Assembly (NCBI GenBank): GCA_963753685.1
Contig: CAVWDE010000019.1
Span: 62,001-126,000, forward strand
DNA: 64,000 nucleotides
Direction: 5' to 3'
Source: DATAOG01 sp963753685
GTDB taxonomy: Bacteria; Pseudomonadota; Alphaproteobacteria; Geminicoccales; Geminicoccaceae
Under the pieces are notes generated by a model. That model was not told the origin of the DNA and ran no database searches. It saw nothing but the letters and a program-made list of their open reading frames with translations. Made by a program: the position numbers and the translations under genes. Positions 17,227 to 26,158 of the stretch are shown piece by piece (the first letter of the stretch is position 1; each line of letters opens with the position of its first letter).

Positions 17227-20200
17227 TGAGCCTGGCTCCTTCCTTGTCGAAAAAGACGGGCTCGGTGACGGTCACGGCGAGGGTCCGGTCCGAGCAGCGG
17301 GACGTAGAGCTTCTGGCCGAGGCGCGAGCGGCCGTCCTTGAGCAGGGCGAGCGCGAAGCTGCGGCCGAGGTTGGGGCTCAGGTAGGCGGACGTGACGTGG
17401 CCGAGCATGGTCATCGGGATCGCCTCGGCGGGACCCGCCACGAGCTGGGCGCCCTCTTCCAGGAGCGCCTGCGGATCGTCGGGCAGCAGGCCCACGAGCT
17501 GCTTGCGGCCGTCCTTGCCGAGGTCGGCGCGGGCGAGCGAGCGCCGGCCGATGAAGTCCGGCTTCTGCTTGCCGACGATCCAGGCCATGCCGAGGTCGGC
17601 GGGCGTGACCGTGCCGTCGGTCTCCTGGCCCGCGATGATGTAGCCCTTCTCGGCGCGCAGCACGTGCATCGCCTCGGTGCCGTAGGCGGTGATGCCATAC
17701 TTTTGGCCGGCGGCGATGCAGGCCTGCCAGAGGGCAAGACCGTAGCTCGCCGGGATCTGGATCTCGTAGCCCGCCTCGCCGGTGAAGCTGATCCGGAACA
17801 CGCGCGCCGGCACGCCCAGCACGTCCGCCTCGCGGACGCTCATGTGGGGAAAGGTTTCCGGGTCGAGGTCGAGGTCCGGGACCAGCTCGGCCATGAGCTT
17901 TCGAACATCGGGGCCGGACAGGCCGACGGTCGCCCACTGCTCGGTGACCGAGGTGCAGAAGACCCGCAGCTCCGGCCATTCGGTCTGCAGCCATTCCTCG
18001 AGCCAGGCGAGCACGCGGGCAGCACCGCCGGTCGTGGTGCTCATCAGGTAGTGCTGCTCGCCGAGGCGCGAGGTGACGCCGTCGTCGAACACCATGCCGT
18101 CCTCGCCCAGCATCAGGCCGTAGCGGCAGCGGCCGATCGCGAGCTTGCTCCAGGCGTTGGTGTAGATGCGATTGAGCAGCTCGGCTGTGTCCGGGCCCTG
18201 GAGGTCGATCTTGCCGAGCGTGCTGGCGTCCAGGATGCCGACCGCCGTGCGCGCCGCCTTGACCTCGCGCGCGACCGCCGCGGCCATGTCCTCGCCGGGG
18301 CGGGGATAGTACCAGGCGCGCTGCCATTGGCCGACGGGCTCGAAGACGGCGCCCTGGGCCGCGTGCCAGGCGTGCATCGGCGTGCGCCGGACCGGGTCGA
18401 ACAGGGGGCCCGCGTTGCGCCCGGCGATCGCGCCGAAGCTCACCGGGGTATAGGGCGGGCGGAAGGTCGTGACGCCGAGGTCGGCAAGGCTCTGGCCGGT
18501 GATCTCGGCGACGATGCCGAGCGCGTTGACGTTGCCGGTCTTGCCCTGGTCGGTGCCCATGCCGGTCGTGGTGTAGCGCTTGACGTGCTCGATCGAGCGG
18601 TAGCCTTCGCGCAGCGCGAGCGCGAGGTCGGCGGCGGTGACGTCGTTCTGCAGATCGACGAACGCTTTGGCCCGATGGGGCGGCTGTGCCTGACGGGACC
18701 TGCCAGAGGAGCCGGGCGGGCGCCTCTTCCGGCTCGACGAAGCGGGGCAGCTCGGGCATTCTGGCGGCGAACCCCGCGGCCTGCGGCGGCGGCGATCCCG
18801 GCGCGCGCCCCCTCCTCGAGGCAGGCGTCGAGGCGGAACGCGCCGTTGCAGGCGCCGGCCGAGCGCTCGGCCTGGACGGGCTCCCCCGGCAGGAAGATGC
18901 CGCGCTCGGGCTCGTAGCGGGGCCGGGCCCGCGATTGCGATTGCAGGTGGATGGTCGGGTTCCAGCCGCCGGAGACGCAGACCAGATCGCAGGCGATCTT
19001 TTCGGGATTGCCCTGGACGCCGTCGCCGGCGTCGTTCAGGGCCTGGATCTGGACCGCGCTCACCCGCCGGTGGCCCTCGGTGCCGGTGATCGCATGCCCG
19101 GCCCGGACCTCGATGCCGGCGGTGGTGGCCTGCTGCGGCAGAGACCCGGCAGGCTTCGCGCGCAGATCGATCACGGTCACCATGGCGCCCGCGGCGCGCA
19201 GGTCGAGCGCGGTCCGGTAGGCGCCGTTGTTGTTGGTGAGCAGCACGGCGCGTTGGCCGGCTTGTACCGCGTAGCGAGTTCAGATAGCTCCGAACGGCGC
19301 CGGCCAGCATGATCCCGGGCCGGTCGTTGTCGGCGAACACCAAGCGGCCGCTCGAGCGCGCCGGTCGCCAGCACCACCTGCCGCGCGCGCACCTTCCAGA
19401 GCCGCTGGCGGGGCAGGTGAGGGGCGGCGGCGGCTCCGAGATGGTCGGTCACCCGCTCGACCAGGCCCAGATAGTTGTGGTCGTAGTAGGCGAACGCCGT
19501 GGTCCGGGTCAGGACACGCAGCTCCGGCAGGGCCCGGAGCTCGGCCGCCGACCTCCGCGAGCCAGGTGGCGCCCGGATGATCCGGAGGCTCATCGAGCAG
19601 CGCGCCGCCAGGCTCGGGCTCCTGCTCGGCCAGGAGCACGCGCGCGCCGCTGCGGCCGGCCGCGAGCGCCGCCGCGAGGCCGGCGGGCCCGGCGCCCACG
19701 ATCAGGACGTCGGCATGGGCGAAGCGGTGCTCGTAGCGGTCGGGGTCGGGCTCGGTCGGCGCCTGGCCGAGGCCCGCCGCCCGCCGGATCGCGCCCTCGT
19801 AGACGCTTTGCCACCAGGACGGCGGCCACATGAAGGTCTTGTAGTAGAAGCCGGCCGGGAACAGCGGGCTCAAAAGGTTGCTGAGCGCGCCGATGTCGAA
19901 CTCGACCGAGGGCCAGCAGTTCTGGCTGCGCGCGGTGAGGCCCTCGTAGAGCTCGATCTGGGTCGCCTTCGGCGTTCGGCTCGGTGCGAGCGCGCTCGCC
20001 GAGCTGGACCAGCGCGTTCGGCTCCTCGGCGCCGGCCGCGACGATGCCGCGCGGCCGATGGTACTTGAAGCTCCGGCCGACCAGGTGGATGCCGTTCGCG
20101 AGCAGGGCGGACGCCAGCGTGTCGCCGGCGAAGCCCTGGTAGCGGATGCCGTTGAAGGTGAAGCCGAGCGGGCGCGAGCGGTCGATCCGTCCGCCTGCGG

Positions 20201-20240
20201 GCAGGCGGTGGCCCGGCCGCTCATGGTCGTGCGTGCTCAT
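17219..20240 (-). pseudogene. soxA: Sarcosine oxidase alpha subunit, seven frameshifts
   Basis: The bridged product is about 1005 residues, the right size. In order: GFTFNGIRYQGFAGDTLASA (ferredoxin-like N-terminus), IELYEGLTARSQNCWPSVEF, the NAD(P)-binding ADVLIVGAGPAGLAAALAA, AFAYYDHNYLGLVERVTDHL, VFADNDRPGIMLAGAVRSYL, LLTNNNGAYRTALDL, VCVSGGWNPTIHLQSQSRAR, AFVDLQNDVTAADLALALRE, then a GcvT-like C-terminal half (YTTTGMGTDQGKTGNVNALG to TVTEPVFFDKEGARLNG). Breaks lie near 19975, 19550, 19341, 19270, 18765, 18680 and 17285, mostly one extra base. Total length is 3n+1, equal to seven +1 shifts. The complex demethylates sarcosine to glycine and 5,10-methylene-THF. Each segment is fully conserved, so decay is recent or the breaks are sequencing insertions. 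Confidence 0.82.
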
Positions 20241-20560
20241 GACGGCGGATCGTCGGCTGCGGCGGCCGATGCCGGCGGGGCCGGATCGACCGTCGGCCGT
20301 GGCTCGCCCATCCGGTAGACCGCGAGGATCCGGTCGGTCACGGTGTCGCGGGCGAGGTTGAACCAGCGCCCGCAGCCGTTGATGTGGCGCCAGCGCTCGA
20401 AGTGCCGGCCCTTGGGGTTGGTGCGCATGAACAGATAGTCGGCCCACTGCTGGTCGGTGAGCTCGGCCGCGCGCTTGGGCCGGACGATGTGCGCCTCGCC
20501 GCCGCAGTGGAACTCGGTCTCCTCGCGCTCGCCGCACCAGGGGCAGGGGATCAGGAGCAT
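20237..20560 (-). CDS. soxD: Sarcosine oxidase delta subunit
   Basis: 107 residues: MLLIPCPWCGEREETEFHCG, then AELTDQQWADYLFMRTNPKG, then ERWRHINGCGRWFNLARDTV. The CPWC-x-R, H-x-C-G and W-x-H-x3-C-x-R-W-F pattern is the zinc-binding signature of the sarcosine oxidase delta subunit. Its stop overlaps the soxA start (ATGA). The start was put at MLLIPCPWC, the family N-terminus; the open frame extends 35 codons further into the DUF29 gene without homology. It is the only sox subunit here without a frameshift. Confidence 0.9.
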   Translation of the reverse strand: MLLIPCPWCGEREETEFHCGGEAHIVRPKRAAELTDQQWADYLFMRTNPKGRHFERWRHINGCGRWFNLARDTVTDRILAVYRMGEPRPTVDPAPPASAAAADDPPS

Positions 20561-20567
20561 GGTGCGA

Positions 20568-21068
20568 TCACAGCGTAGGGTCCTCAATGCCATGCATGTT
20601 GGCCGGGTACCAGTCGGGATCGAGGACCTGATCGAGCGTGTAAGGGCAGTCGACGGGAAGCGCATCGCTGCGCACGCGGTCCTTTTCGAGCTGGCGCGCG
20701 ATCGGCCGGCGAAGGCCGCCGTACAGCGCCGGCAGCTCTGTCTCGAGGTGATTGCGCAGCGTCGTCGTCAGCTTTCGAGCAAGCTTGGTCCGTTGCTTGT
20801 CGACGGTCACCAGCCAGCCCCGTCTCGGACGCTCGGCAGGGGAGAAAGCCAGCTTCAGGAGATGCTCGATGATCGTCTCGACGAGGCTCTCGACGGCATC
20901 GCGCTCACGCCGGCTCAAATCCTCGACCTCCTCGATCAGATTCTCGAGGTCGAGTGCCTCGAACCGGCCCGCGCGCAGCAGCGCCGCCTGGCGCTCGGCC
21001 CAAAGCGGAAAATCTTCCTCGTAGAGGTCGCTCGTCTGGCGGGCGCGAGAGGGTCTTGGCCATGACAT
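20568..21068 (-). CDS. DUF29 family protein inserted between soxB and soxD
   Basis: 166 residues. SDLYEEDFPLWAERQAALLR, RFEALDLENLIEEVEDLSRR, HLLKLAFSPAERPRRGWLVT and the C-terminal YTLDQVLDPDWYPAN give the full DUF29 signature. The function is unknown; the family is common in cyanobacteria and proteobacteria with many mobile copies. It starts six bases after the soxB stop and ends seven bases before the soxD start, so it is part of the transcript. A GAGGAG site precedes the start. The ATG at 21063 opens in another frame with MAKTL, the usual DUF29 N-terminus, so a small frame error near 21040 is possible and the true start may be 21063. Confidence 0.82.
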   Translation of the reverse strand: MSWPRPSRARQTSDLYEEDFPLWAERQAALLRAGRFEALDLENLIEEVEDLSRRERDAVESLVETIIEHLLKLAFSPAERPRRGWLVTVDKQRTKLARKLTTTLRNHLETELPALYGGLRRPIARQLEKDRVRSDALPVDCPYTLDQVLDPDWYPANMHGIEDPTL

Positions 21069-21074
21069 GACTCC

Positions 21075-22358
21075 TCAATGCGCCACGGCGGCGGCGCCGT
21101 GCTCGTCGACCAGGTCGCCGCCCGAGAAGCGCTCGAGCGTGAACGGGGCGGCGATCGGATGCGGCTCGCCCTTGGCGATCGTGTGCGCGAACACGTGGCC
21201 CGAGCCCGGGGTCGCCTTGAAGCCGCCGGTGCCCCAGCCGCAGTTGATGAAGAGGTTCTGGACCGGCGTTTTGCCGATGAGCGGGCTGCGGTCGGGAGTG
21301 ACGTCGACGACCCCGCCCCACTGGCGCAGCATCTTCATGCGCGAGAAGCTCGGAAAGAGCTCGACGATCGCCTGCAGCGTGTGCTCGATGATGTGGAAGG
21401 AGCCGCGCTGGCTGTAGGAGACGAACTGGTCGGTGCCGGCGCCGATCACGAGCTCGCCTTTGTCCGACTGGCTGATGTAGCCGTGGACCGCGTTCGACAT
21501 GATCACGGTGTTGACGCAGGGCTTGACCGGCTCGGAGACCAGGGCCTGCAGGGGAAAGCTCTCGATCGGCAGGCGAAAGCCCGCCATCGCCGCGAGCACG
21601 CTCGAATGGCCGGCCGCGACCAGGGCGAGCTTGTCGCAGGCGATCGCGCCGCGGGTGGTCTCGACGCCTTCGACCTGGCCGCGCGCGCGTGCGGATGCCG
21701 GTCACCTCGCAGTTCTGGATGATGTCGACGCCCATCGCGTCGGCCGCGCGGGCGTAGCCCCAGGCGACCGCATCGTGGCGGGCGGTGCCGCCGCGCCGCT
21801 GCAGCGACGCGCCCAGGATCGGATAGCGGGCGTTTTTCGAGACGTTGAGCAGCGGCTCGAGGTCCTTGATCTCGGCGGGCGTCAGGAACTCGCTGTCGAT
21901 CCCGCTGAGCCGGTTGGCGTGCAGGCGGCGCTTGACCTCCTGGAGGTCGTGCACCGAATGGGCGAGGTGGAGCACGCCCCGCTGGCTGAACATGACATTG
22001 TAGTTCAGCGCCTGCGACAGGCCCTCCCAGAGCTTGACCGCGTGGTCGTAGATCGCGGCGCTCGCGTCCTGGAGATAGTTGGAGCGGATGATCGTGGTGT
22101 TGCGGCCGGTGTTGCCGCCGCCGAGCCAGCCTTTTTCCAGGACCGCGACATCGGTGACCCCGCACTCCTTGGCGAGATAGTAGGCGGTCGCGAGCCCATG
22201 CCCGCCGGCGCCGACGATGATCACGGCGTAGCGCGGCCGCGGCTCCGGGCTCCGCCACACCGGCGCCCAGTCCTGATGCCCGGAGACGCGTTCCGGGCGA
22301 GCGACCAGATCGAGTACCGGCTGGTGCGCGTTCGTACTCGAAGGTCTGTGCTGCTCAT
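21075..22358 (-). pseudogene. soxB: Sarcosine oxidase beta subunit, two frameshifts
   Basis: The bridged product is about 427 residues. Pieces: YSIWSLARNA, then after a missing base near 22281 SGHQDWAPVWRSPEPRPRY, then the FAD fold YAVIIVGAGGHGLATAYYLA, GWLGGGNTGRNTTIIRSNYL and LSGIDSEFLTPAEIKDLEPL. After one extra base near 21690 it continues MAGFRLPIESFPLQALVSEP, MKMLRQWGGVVDVTPDRSPL and INCGWGTGGFKATPGSGHVF. The beta subunit binds FAD and FMN and oxidises sarcosine; the RNTTIIRSNYL region carries the covalent FMN His neighbourhood. First gene of the sox operon; ATG at 22358. The -1 and +1 shifts cancel in length. Confidence 0.82.
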
Positions 22359-22362
22359 CTGA

Positions 22363-22746
22363 TCACTCATGACTGGCGATGAACTCCTGGCAAAAATCCA
22401 GGAAGCCGCTCAGTTGATGCCGTAGCTCGATAGCGTCGCTCGTGAGATTTCGTTGTGCCCGGCCATAATCCGATATGATTCGCAAATCATAGGCGGCACG
22501 AAGCGCACGGCTGTGGAGCGGGCCGCGAGCGGGGTCGTGCCGCCGCGCCAGCGTGGCAAAGCTCGCGGCAACCCGTCCATGATTGGTCGGTGCCGTTCCA
22601 TTCGCGGCCAGGAGCGCCGCCCGGGCTGCGTGGTGCATCGAATAGTAAGCGGTGTGAATGACCACCTCAAAATCAATCGGGTCGTGTTTTCGGGCGAGAG
22701 TCGCGAAACGAAGCGCAACCGCCATACTGTCAGCGGCATCACTCAT
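22363..22746 (-). CDS. HEPN-domain protein of a HEPN/MNT pair
   Basis: 127 residues from the ATG at 22746: MSDAADSMAVALRFATLARK, then VVIHTAYYSMHHAARAALLA, NHGRVAASFATLARRHDP and LRAAYDLRIISDYGRAQRNL, ending LSGFLDFCQEFIAS. This is the PF05168-type HEPN layout of helices with AYYSMHHAARA and a late R-x-x-x-D-Y. The D-Y replaces the H-x-Y of HepT RNase toxins, so it may belong to the non-toxic or scaffold class. The start overlaps the stop of the upstream MNT gene by eight bases, so the two are translationally coupled. The gene ends four bases before soxB starts. Confidence 0.82.
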   Translation of the reverse strand: MSDAADSMAVALRFATLARKHDPIDFEVVIHTAYYSMHHAARAALLAANGTAPTNHGRVAASFATLARRHDPARGPLHSRALRAAYDLRIISDYGRAQRNLTSDAIELRHQLSGFLDFCQEFIASHE

Positions 22747-23089
22747 AGATCGGCACGCCGTCACGGCGAATGCTGCGGATGAACTCGTCATCGGCCTGCC
22801 AGCGCGCCGCCGGCAGGGCCATCGATTGGATCATGGCGCCGGTCTGACACATGACGTCGTGTCCGACCTCGGACACGACGCGTTGGTCGGCAGCGGTGAT
22901 CGCGCGCTTCAGAAAGACGGCGACGTCCCAATCACTGTCTTCGTGCTCCTCCCCACGTGCCCGTGACCCGAACAGGACCACCCGATCGAGGTCACGACCA
23001 AAACGTTGCAAAACGAGTTCGCGATACAAGGCGAACACGCGCTCCGCCCCGGTTTGATCGGCGTCATCAACGCTGGCAGGGCTTCGCAT
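22739..23089 (-). CDS. MNT nucleotidyltransferase partner of the HEPN protein
   Basis: 116 residues. VVLFGSRARGEEHEDSDWDV is the complete minimal nucleotidyltransferase signature (G-S-x-A-R-G and D-x-D/W-D-V). The ATG at 23089 has GGAG seven bases upstream; the frame could also start at a GTG at 23113. In the type VII system (HepT/MntA) such an enzyme transfers AMP to the HEPN toxin. Order here is MNT first then HEPN, overlapping. Its place between fhs and soxB, all on one strand, is unusual. Confidence 0.85.
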   Translation of the reverse strand: MRSPASVDDADQTGAERVFALYRELVLQRFGRDLDRVVLFGSRARGEEHEDSDWDVAVFLKRAITAADQRVVSEVGHDVMCQTGAMIQSMALPAARWQADDEFIRSIRRDGVPIYE

Positions 23090-23175
23090 GTCGAGGCTCC
23101 ATGATCGCTCCACGGCCCGTCTTACCGACGGTAGCGGCCGATATCCTCATGCATCTTACCAGCGATTCAATTCAC

Positions 23176-24873
23176 CTAGAACAGGCCCTCGACCTGGCCC
23201 TTTGCGTCGATCCGGATGCTGTTGGCGGCGGGGACGCGGGGCAGGCCGGGCATGGTCATGATGTCGCCGCAGATCGCGACCACGAACTCGGCGCCGTTGG
23301 CGAGGCGCACCTCGCGAATCGGGACCACGTGGTGCGAGGGCGCGCCCTTCAGGTTCGGGTCGGTCGAGAAGCTGTACTGGGTTTTCGCGACGCAGATCGG
23401 ATAGTGGCCGTAGCCCTGGTCCTGGAGCTCGGCGAACCGGGCCCGGATGGTCTTGTCGGCGATGATGTCCTCGGCACCGTAGATCTTGGTCGCGATCGTC
23501 TTCATCTTGTCCCACAAGGGCATGTCGTCCGGGTAGAGCAATTGGAACCCGAGACCGTCGAGACGGTGGCCGCTCTCGCATAAGGCGACGATGTGCTCGG
23601 CCAGGCGGAGGGTGCCGGCGCTGCCCTCCGCCCAGTGGCTGCAGACGATCGCCTCGACCCCCTGGGCGCGGCAGAGTTCCTGGACCAGCGCGTGCTCGGC
23701 GGCCGTGTCGCCGGTGAAGTGGTTGATCGCGACCACCGCCGGCACGCCGAAGCGGCGGACGTTCTGGACGTGGCGGGCGAGGTTGGCCATGCCGCGCCGG
23801 AGCGCTTCCAGGTTCTCCTGGCCGAGCTGATCGCGGGCGACCCCGCCGTGCATCTTGAGCGCCCGCACGGTCGCCACCACGACCGCGGCATCGGGCGTGA
23901 GACCCGCCTTGCGGCATTTGATGTCGAAGAATTTTTCCGCACCCAGGTCGGCACCGAAGCCCGCTTCGGTCACCACGTAGTCGGCGAGCTTGAGTGCTGC
24001 CTTGGTCGCGATCGCGGAATTGCAGCCATGCGCGATGTTGGCGAACGGCCCGCCGTGGATGAAGGCGGGGTTGTGCTCGAGCGTCTGCACGAGATTCGGC
24101 ATCAGCGCGTCCTTGAGCAGGACCGCCATCGGCCCCTCGGCCTTGAGGTCGGCCGCGGTCACCGGGCGGCGCTCGCGGGTGTAGCCGATGATGACGTTGC
24201 CGAGCCGGCGCTCGAGGTCATGGATGTCGTGCGAAAGGCAGAAGATCGCCATGACCTCGGAGGCGACCGTGATGTCGAAGCCGTCCTCGCGCGGATAGCC
24301 GTTCGCGACCCCGCCCAAGGAGCTGACGACCTGGCGCAGCGCCCGGTCGTTCATGTCCATCACCCGGCGCCAGGTGATCCGGCGTGCGTCGAGCCCGAGC
24401 TCGTTGCCCCAATAGAGGTGGTTGTCGATCAGGGCGGCGAGTAGATTGTTGGCGGCACCGATCGCGTGGAAGTCGCCGGTGAAGTGGAGGTTGATGTCCT
24501 CCATCGGCACGACCTGAGCATAGCCGCCGCCGGCCGCCCCGCCCTTCATGCCGAAGCACGGGCCCAGGGACGGCTCGCGCAGGCAGATCGCGGCACGCAC
24601 GCCGATCCGGTTGAGGCCATCGCCGAGGCCGACGGTGGTCGTGGTCTTGCCCTCGCCGGCCGGGGTCGGATTGATCGCGGTCACCAGCACCAGCTTGCCG
24701 TCCGGCCGGTCGCCGAGCTGCTCGAGAAAGCCGAAGCCGATTTTGGCCTTGTCGGGCCCGTACTGATAGAGCGCCTCGCCCGGAATCCCGAGCCGCTCTG
24801 CGATCTCGCCGATCGGCAGCAGGCTCGCCGCCCGGGCGATCTCGATGTCGCTGCTCATTTTGGTCATGGCCAT
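23176..24873 (-). CDS. fhs: Formate--tetrahydrofolate ligase
   Basis: 565 residues, close to the family norm of about 557. It starts MAMTKMSSDIEIARAAS and has the P-loop-like NPTPAGEGKTTTTVGLGDGL, EPSLGPCFGMKGGAAGGGYA, INLHFTGDFHAIGAANNLLA, GGPFANIAHGCNSAIATK and the C-terminal MTMPGLPRVPAANSIRIDA, all diagnostic. It joins formate, ATP and THF to give 10-formyl-THF. Next to the sarcosine oxidase operon it can drain or balance the methylene-THF made by demethylation. No frameshift over 1.7 kb. It is divergent from the GbdR-like regulator 200 bases away. Confidence 0.97.
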   Translation of the reverse strand: MAMTKMSSDIEIARAASLLPIGEIAERLGIPGEALYQYGPDKAKIGFGFLEQLGDRPDGKLVLVTAINPTPAGEGKTTTTVGLGDGLNRIGVRAAICLREPSLGPCFGMKGGAAGGGYAQVVPMEDINLHFTGDFHAIGAANNLLAALIDNHLYWGNELGLDARRITWRRVMDMNDRALRQVVSSLGGVANGYPREDGFDITVASEVMAIFCLSHDIHDLERRLGNVIIGYTRERRPVTAADLKAEGPMAVLLKDALMPNLVQTLEHNPAFIHGGPFANIAHGCNSAIATKAALKLADYVVTEAGFGADLGAEKFFDIKCRKAGLTPDAAVVVATVRALKMHGGVARDQLGQENLEALRRGMANLARHVQNVRRFGVPAVVAINHFTGDTAAEHALVQELCRAQGVEAIVCSHWAEGSAGTLRLAEHIVALCESGHRLDGLGFQLLYPDDMPLWDKMKTIATKIYGAEDIIADKTIRARFAELQDQGYGHYPICVAKTQYSFSTDPNLKGAPSHHVVPIREVRLANGAEFVVAICGDIMTMPGLPRVPAANSIRIDAKGQVEGLF

Positions 24874-25077
24874 GCGCGCTCCGGCCTCCCCTCCCGCGGA
24901 TGCAGATGCCAGGAGCGGTGTAGCACCGCATCACCGGCGGCGACACCGGCTATCTCGGTCGCGACATGAGGTGGCGTGGGGTGCGTGCGGTTGTCTTTGA
25001 TCGCGGATCGGTCGATATTGGCTGCCGACTGTCGAGTTTGCGACATCGGTGTCGCTGCCTTCGCGAGGAACCCGCGG

Positions 25078-26098
25078 ATGGCCCGAGGCAACGGGCATCA
25101 GGAGTGGCAGGCGTCCGGTCGACCGGAGCGGACGCGCTCGCCCGAGCGTTTCGCCTTCGTGCTGGTGCCGAACTTCTCGATGATGGCGTTCGTCTCGGCG
25201 CTCGAGGCGCTGCGGATCGCCAATCGCATGGCCGGGCAGACCCTCTACAGCTGGCAGGTGGTCGCCAAGGAGGTCGGCACGGTCCGGGCCAGCAACGGCT
25301 GCCTGGTGACCGCTGACCAGAGCCTGGCCGACGTCGATATCGGGCCGGGGGGCGACCAGCCGACGATCATCCTGTGCAGCGGGCTCGGGGCCGAGCGGAT
25401 CACCGATCGCGAGCTGTTCGCCTGGCTACGGCGCGCCGACCGCTCGGGCGCGGTGGTAGGCGCGCTCTGCACCGGCGCCCATCTGCTGGCCCGGGCCGGG
25501 CTCCTGCACAACCACCGCTGCACGATCCACTGGGAGAACCTGCCGGGCTTCATGGAGGAGATTCCCGGAGGTCGAGGTCAGCGCCGATCTGTTCGAGGTC
25601 GACGGCAAGCGCCTGACCTGCTCGGGCGGCACCGCGGCGCTCGACCTGATGCTGCACCTGATCGCGCGCGACCACGGCCAGGAGCTCGCAGTCAAGGTCT
25701 CCGAGCAATGCCTGCTCGATCGCATCCGCCAGCCCCACGATCACCAGCGCATGCCCTATCGGGTTCGGCTGGGCATCCATCACGCCAAGCTGATCGGCGC
25801 GATCGAGATGATGGAGAGCAACGTCGAGGAGCCGCTCGACCAGGAGATGCTGGCGCGCTACGTCGGCCTCTCACGCCGCCAGCTCGAGCGCCTGTTCAAG
25901 AAGCACCTCGGGCGCACGCCCGCGCAATACTATCTCGAGCTGCGCCTCGAGCGCGCCCGCCACCTGCTCTACCAGACCACGATGCCGGTGATGAACGTCG
26001 CCTTCGCCACCGGCTTCGTCTCGGCCTCGCACTTCTCCACCTGCTACCGGCAGATGTACGGCAAGACCCCACGCGCCGAGCGGGTCGGCCTCGCCTGA
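25078..26098 (+). CDS. GlxA/GbdR-type AraC-family regulator, one frameshift
   Basis: The N-terminal half is a DJ-1/PfpI-like amidotransferase fold: RFAFVLVPNFSMMAFVSALE, IILCSGLGAERI, VVGALCTGAHLLARAGLL with the nucleophile-elbow Cys, and CTIHWENLPGF. After one extra base near 25565 it continues VEVSADLFEVDGKRLTCSGG, LIARDHG and the AraC double helix-turn-helix: EPLDQEMLARYVGLSRRQLE, FKKHLGRTPAQYYLELRLER, NVAFATGFVSASHFSTCYRQ. Bridged length is about 339 residues. This is the architecture of GbdR and SouR, activators of dimethylglycine and sarcosine catabolism; the sox genes and fhs beside it support that role by inference. AGGA precedes the ATG. Confidence 0.85.
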
Positions 26099-26158
26099 GA
26101 CGAATGCCGGCCCGCCGGCGAGCTTGCGTCCGACCTCAGATTACCCCCACCACCCGCC

